From Pseudoalteromonas rubra (GTDB taxonomy: Bacteria; Pseudomonadota; Gammaproteobacteria; Enterobacterales; Alteromonadaceae): a stretch of DNA of 64,000 bases. The notes below the pieces were generated by a model that was not told the DNA's origin, did not search any database, and was given only the letters and a program-made list of their open reading frames with translations. The stretch spans positions 91,027-155,026 of the forward strand of contig NZ_PNCJ01000055.1 of assembly GCF_005887115.1 (NCBI RefSeq), in the 5' to 3' direction. The position numbers were made by a program, and so were the translations under genes. Positions 63,201 to 64,000 of the stretch are shown here, one piece after another (position 1 is the stretch's first letter; the number at the start of each line of letters is the position of its first letter).

Positions 63201-63389
63201 TTATACGGGGTCTAAACCGAATCCGTTTGTCAACAGACCCACACCAGAGCCATTAGTTTGAGAGTCCAATCCACTGCTACGGGATAGTTTGTGCGACACA
63301 CGTAAGTTTGACATAGGAGGTTCATACCCGCCTCCACTGCCACCACCTGTGACCAACTCTACAGATTTTTCAGTTAATTCAATCAACAT
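63201..63389 (-). CDS. Small peptide with a double-glycine leader (RiPP/bacteriocin-like)
   Basis: A 62-residue peptide. Its first 16 residues form a leader: LTEKSVELVTGG matches the double-glycine leader pattern (L/T at -12/-11, V at -7 and -4, GG at -2/-1; the usual acidic -8 is Ser). Cleavage after GG would give a 46-residue Gly/Ser-rich core with no Cys. The ATG at 63389 follows a strong AAGGAGA site; a longer frame exists but is less likely. No peptidase-transporter or modifying enzyme lies in the window. Function is unknown; a secreted or post-translationally modified peptide is inferred. Confidence 0.6.
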   Translation of the reverse strand: MLIELTEKSVELVTGGGSGGGYEPPMSNLRVSHKLSRSSGLDSQTNGSGVGLLTNGFGLDPV

Positions 63390-63645
63390 ATTAATTATCT
63401 CCTTATGCATTTTGTTTTTGGAAACATTTTTTCGATTATTTTCGATGACACCCACCGTATACTAACGGTCCAATTGTAGGCAGTTTCAACCCGGAAATAC
63501 AAGACTATTGATTATCGTGCCTTTTATTGAGCTGTGAAATCCGCGAGTTCAAAATCGAAATTCTGGAAAATAACCAAAGTCGGACAATACGAGCGAACAT
63601 CCAAGCCCGAGTTAGATAAGTCAAGATTATATTGAAAGATAGGTA

Positions 63646-64000
63646 TTAGCCCAGCAGCCGCTCGCACTGAATCAGATTGGCTCGTCGCTTTTTCTTCAGA
63701 TGCTCACAGTAATCTGTCATCGCCTGTGTTCGCCCTACTGCACCATGAAACACCTTGGTAAATCGAGTGGTAAGTTTAAACCAGTTGTCTGGCTCTATTT
63801 TCAACCTGGTCAGTAGTGGTTGGCTATCACTGATGTAACCCCGTTTATCTGCACGCATACATCGGCCTGTTAATTCAACCAACTGAATGTAATAGGTCAA
63901 ATCAAACGGAAGACCACTTGGCATATTTGTTCTAGGGTTTCCTGCAAAGCGCCGCAAGCTTTTAGGTTGTTTGCCCTGCCGCGCGCTCTCAATACGCTTT
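63646..64000 (-). CDS. RAYT-like transposase, C-terminal part (cut by window edge)
   Basis: The frame is open to the right edge, so the 5' part lies outside the window. Seen: GKQPKSLRRFAGNPRTNM, then LPFDLTYYIQLVELTGRCMRADKRGY and a late WFKLTTRFTKVFHGAVGR. From memory this is the C-terminal region of the large gammaproteobacterial REP-associated (Y1) transposase family; the catalytic HUH and Tyr would be upstream. No REP palindromes were recognised near it. Confidence 0.7.
   Translation of the reverse strand, partial: KRIESARQGKQPKSLRRFAGNPRTNMPSGLPFDLTYYIQLVELTGRCMRADKRGYISDSQPLLTRLKIEPDNWFKLTTRFTKVFHGAVGRTQAMTDYCEHLKKKRRANLIQCERLLG

Noticed and set aside
1..64000. rRNA or tRNA genes
   Set aside because: No segment showed the expected conserved arms or sequence on either strand by eye.

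Overview
The window reads as a chromosomal segment of a marine gammaproteobacterium of the order Alteromonadales, most like Pseudoalteromonas. This rests on the conserved gene pairs (yfbV next to ackA-pta, divergent mrp/metG, tmk-holB-pilZ-tatD, recR-htpG), three large TonB-dependent receptors, and a TonB receptor / two tryptophan-halogenase-like flavoproteins / SapC cluster that is typical of Alteromonadales, Caulobacterales and Xanthomonadales. The species call is inference from gene content; no rRNA or tRNA gene was seen.

Layout: 1-5 kb, the 3' end of an SMC-like ATPase gene, a DUF4136 lipoprotein, a TonB receptor and a small secreted protein with an internal duplication. 5-16 kb, core metabolism and maintenance: exonuclease III, RlmA, YfbV, the acetate pathway ackA-pta, and an overlapping operon (ACT protein, unusual EIIA-Glc-like protein, YffB, DapE, M15 peptidase) facing alaA. 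16-25 kb, an orphan Hpt protein, TapT, a CLCA_X-type putative metallopeptidase whose end overlaps a convergent c-di-GMP phosphodiesterase gene, dcd-mrp and metG. 24.9-29.1 kb, a truncated NADAR gene next to two tandem copies of a structured repeat, then a large propeller sensor kinase. 29-34 kb, a PhoD-like hydrolase and the tmk-holB-pilZ-tatD cluster. 34-44 kb, DUF6765, cupin, a glycerate-kinase-like protein, a two-component pair, a PilZ/receiver pair, HrpA and a CBS protein. 44-52 kb, a periplasmic isoaspartyl peptidase and the TonB/halogenase/SapC cluster, preceded by two LacI-type operator palindromes. 52.7-64 kb, a Cys-rich secreted protein, htpG with a heat-shock-type promoter, recR, an orphan MlaC, a PagL-like deacylase, a third TonB receptor, a lipoprotein with Ig-like and BspA-type repeats, a small peptide with a double-glycine leader, and the 3' end of a RAYT-type transposase gene.

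How the genes work together: AckA-Pta interconvert acetyl-CoA and acetate. The ACT-to-M15 operon joins a regulatory-looking pair with lysine/peptidoglycan precursor synthesis (DapE) and a peptidoglycan peptidase. c-di-GMP signalling recurs (EAL protein, PilZ-domain protein, receiver). The outer membrane is well served (three TonB receptors, PagL-like enzyme, MlaC, surface lipoprotein). The strongest candidates for new biology are the palindrome-controlled TonB/halogenase/SapC cluster, the bipartite hairpin repeat beside the broken NADAR gene, the EIIA-Glc-like protein with Cys in place of His75, and the double-glycine peptide gene.
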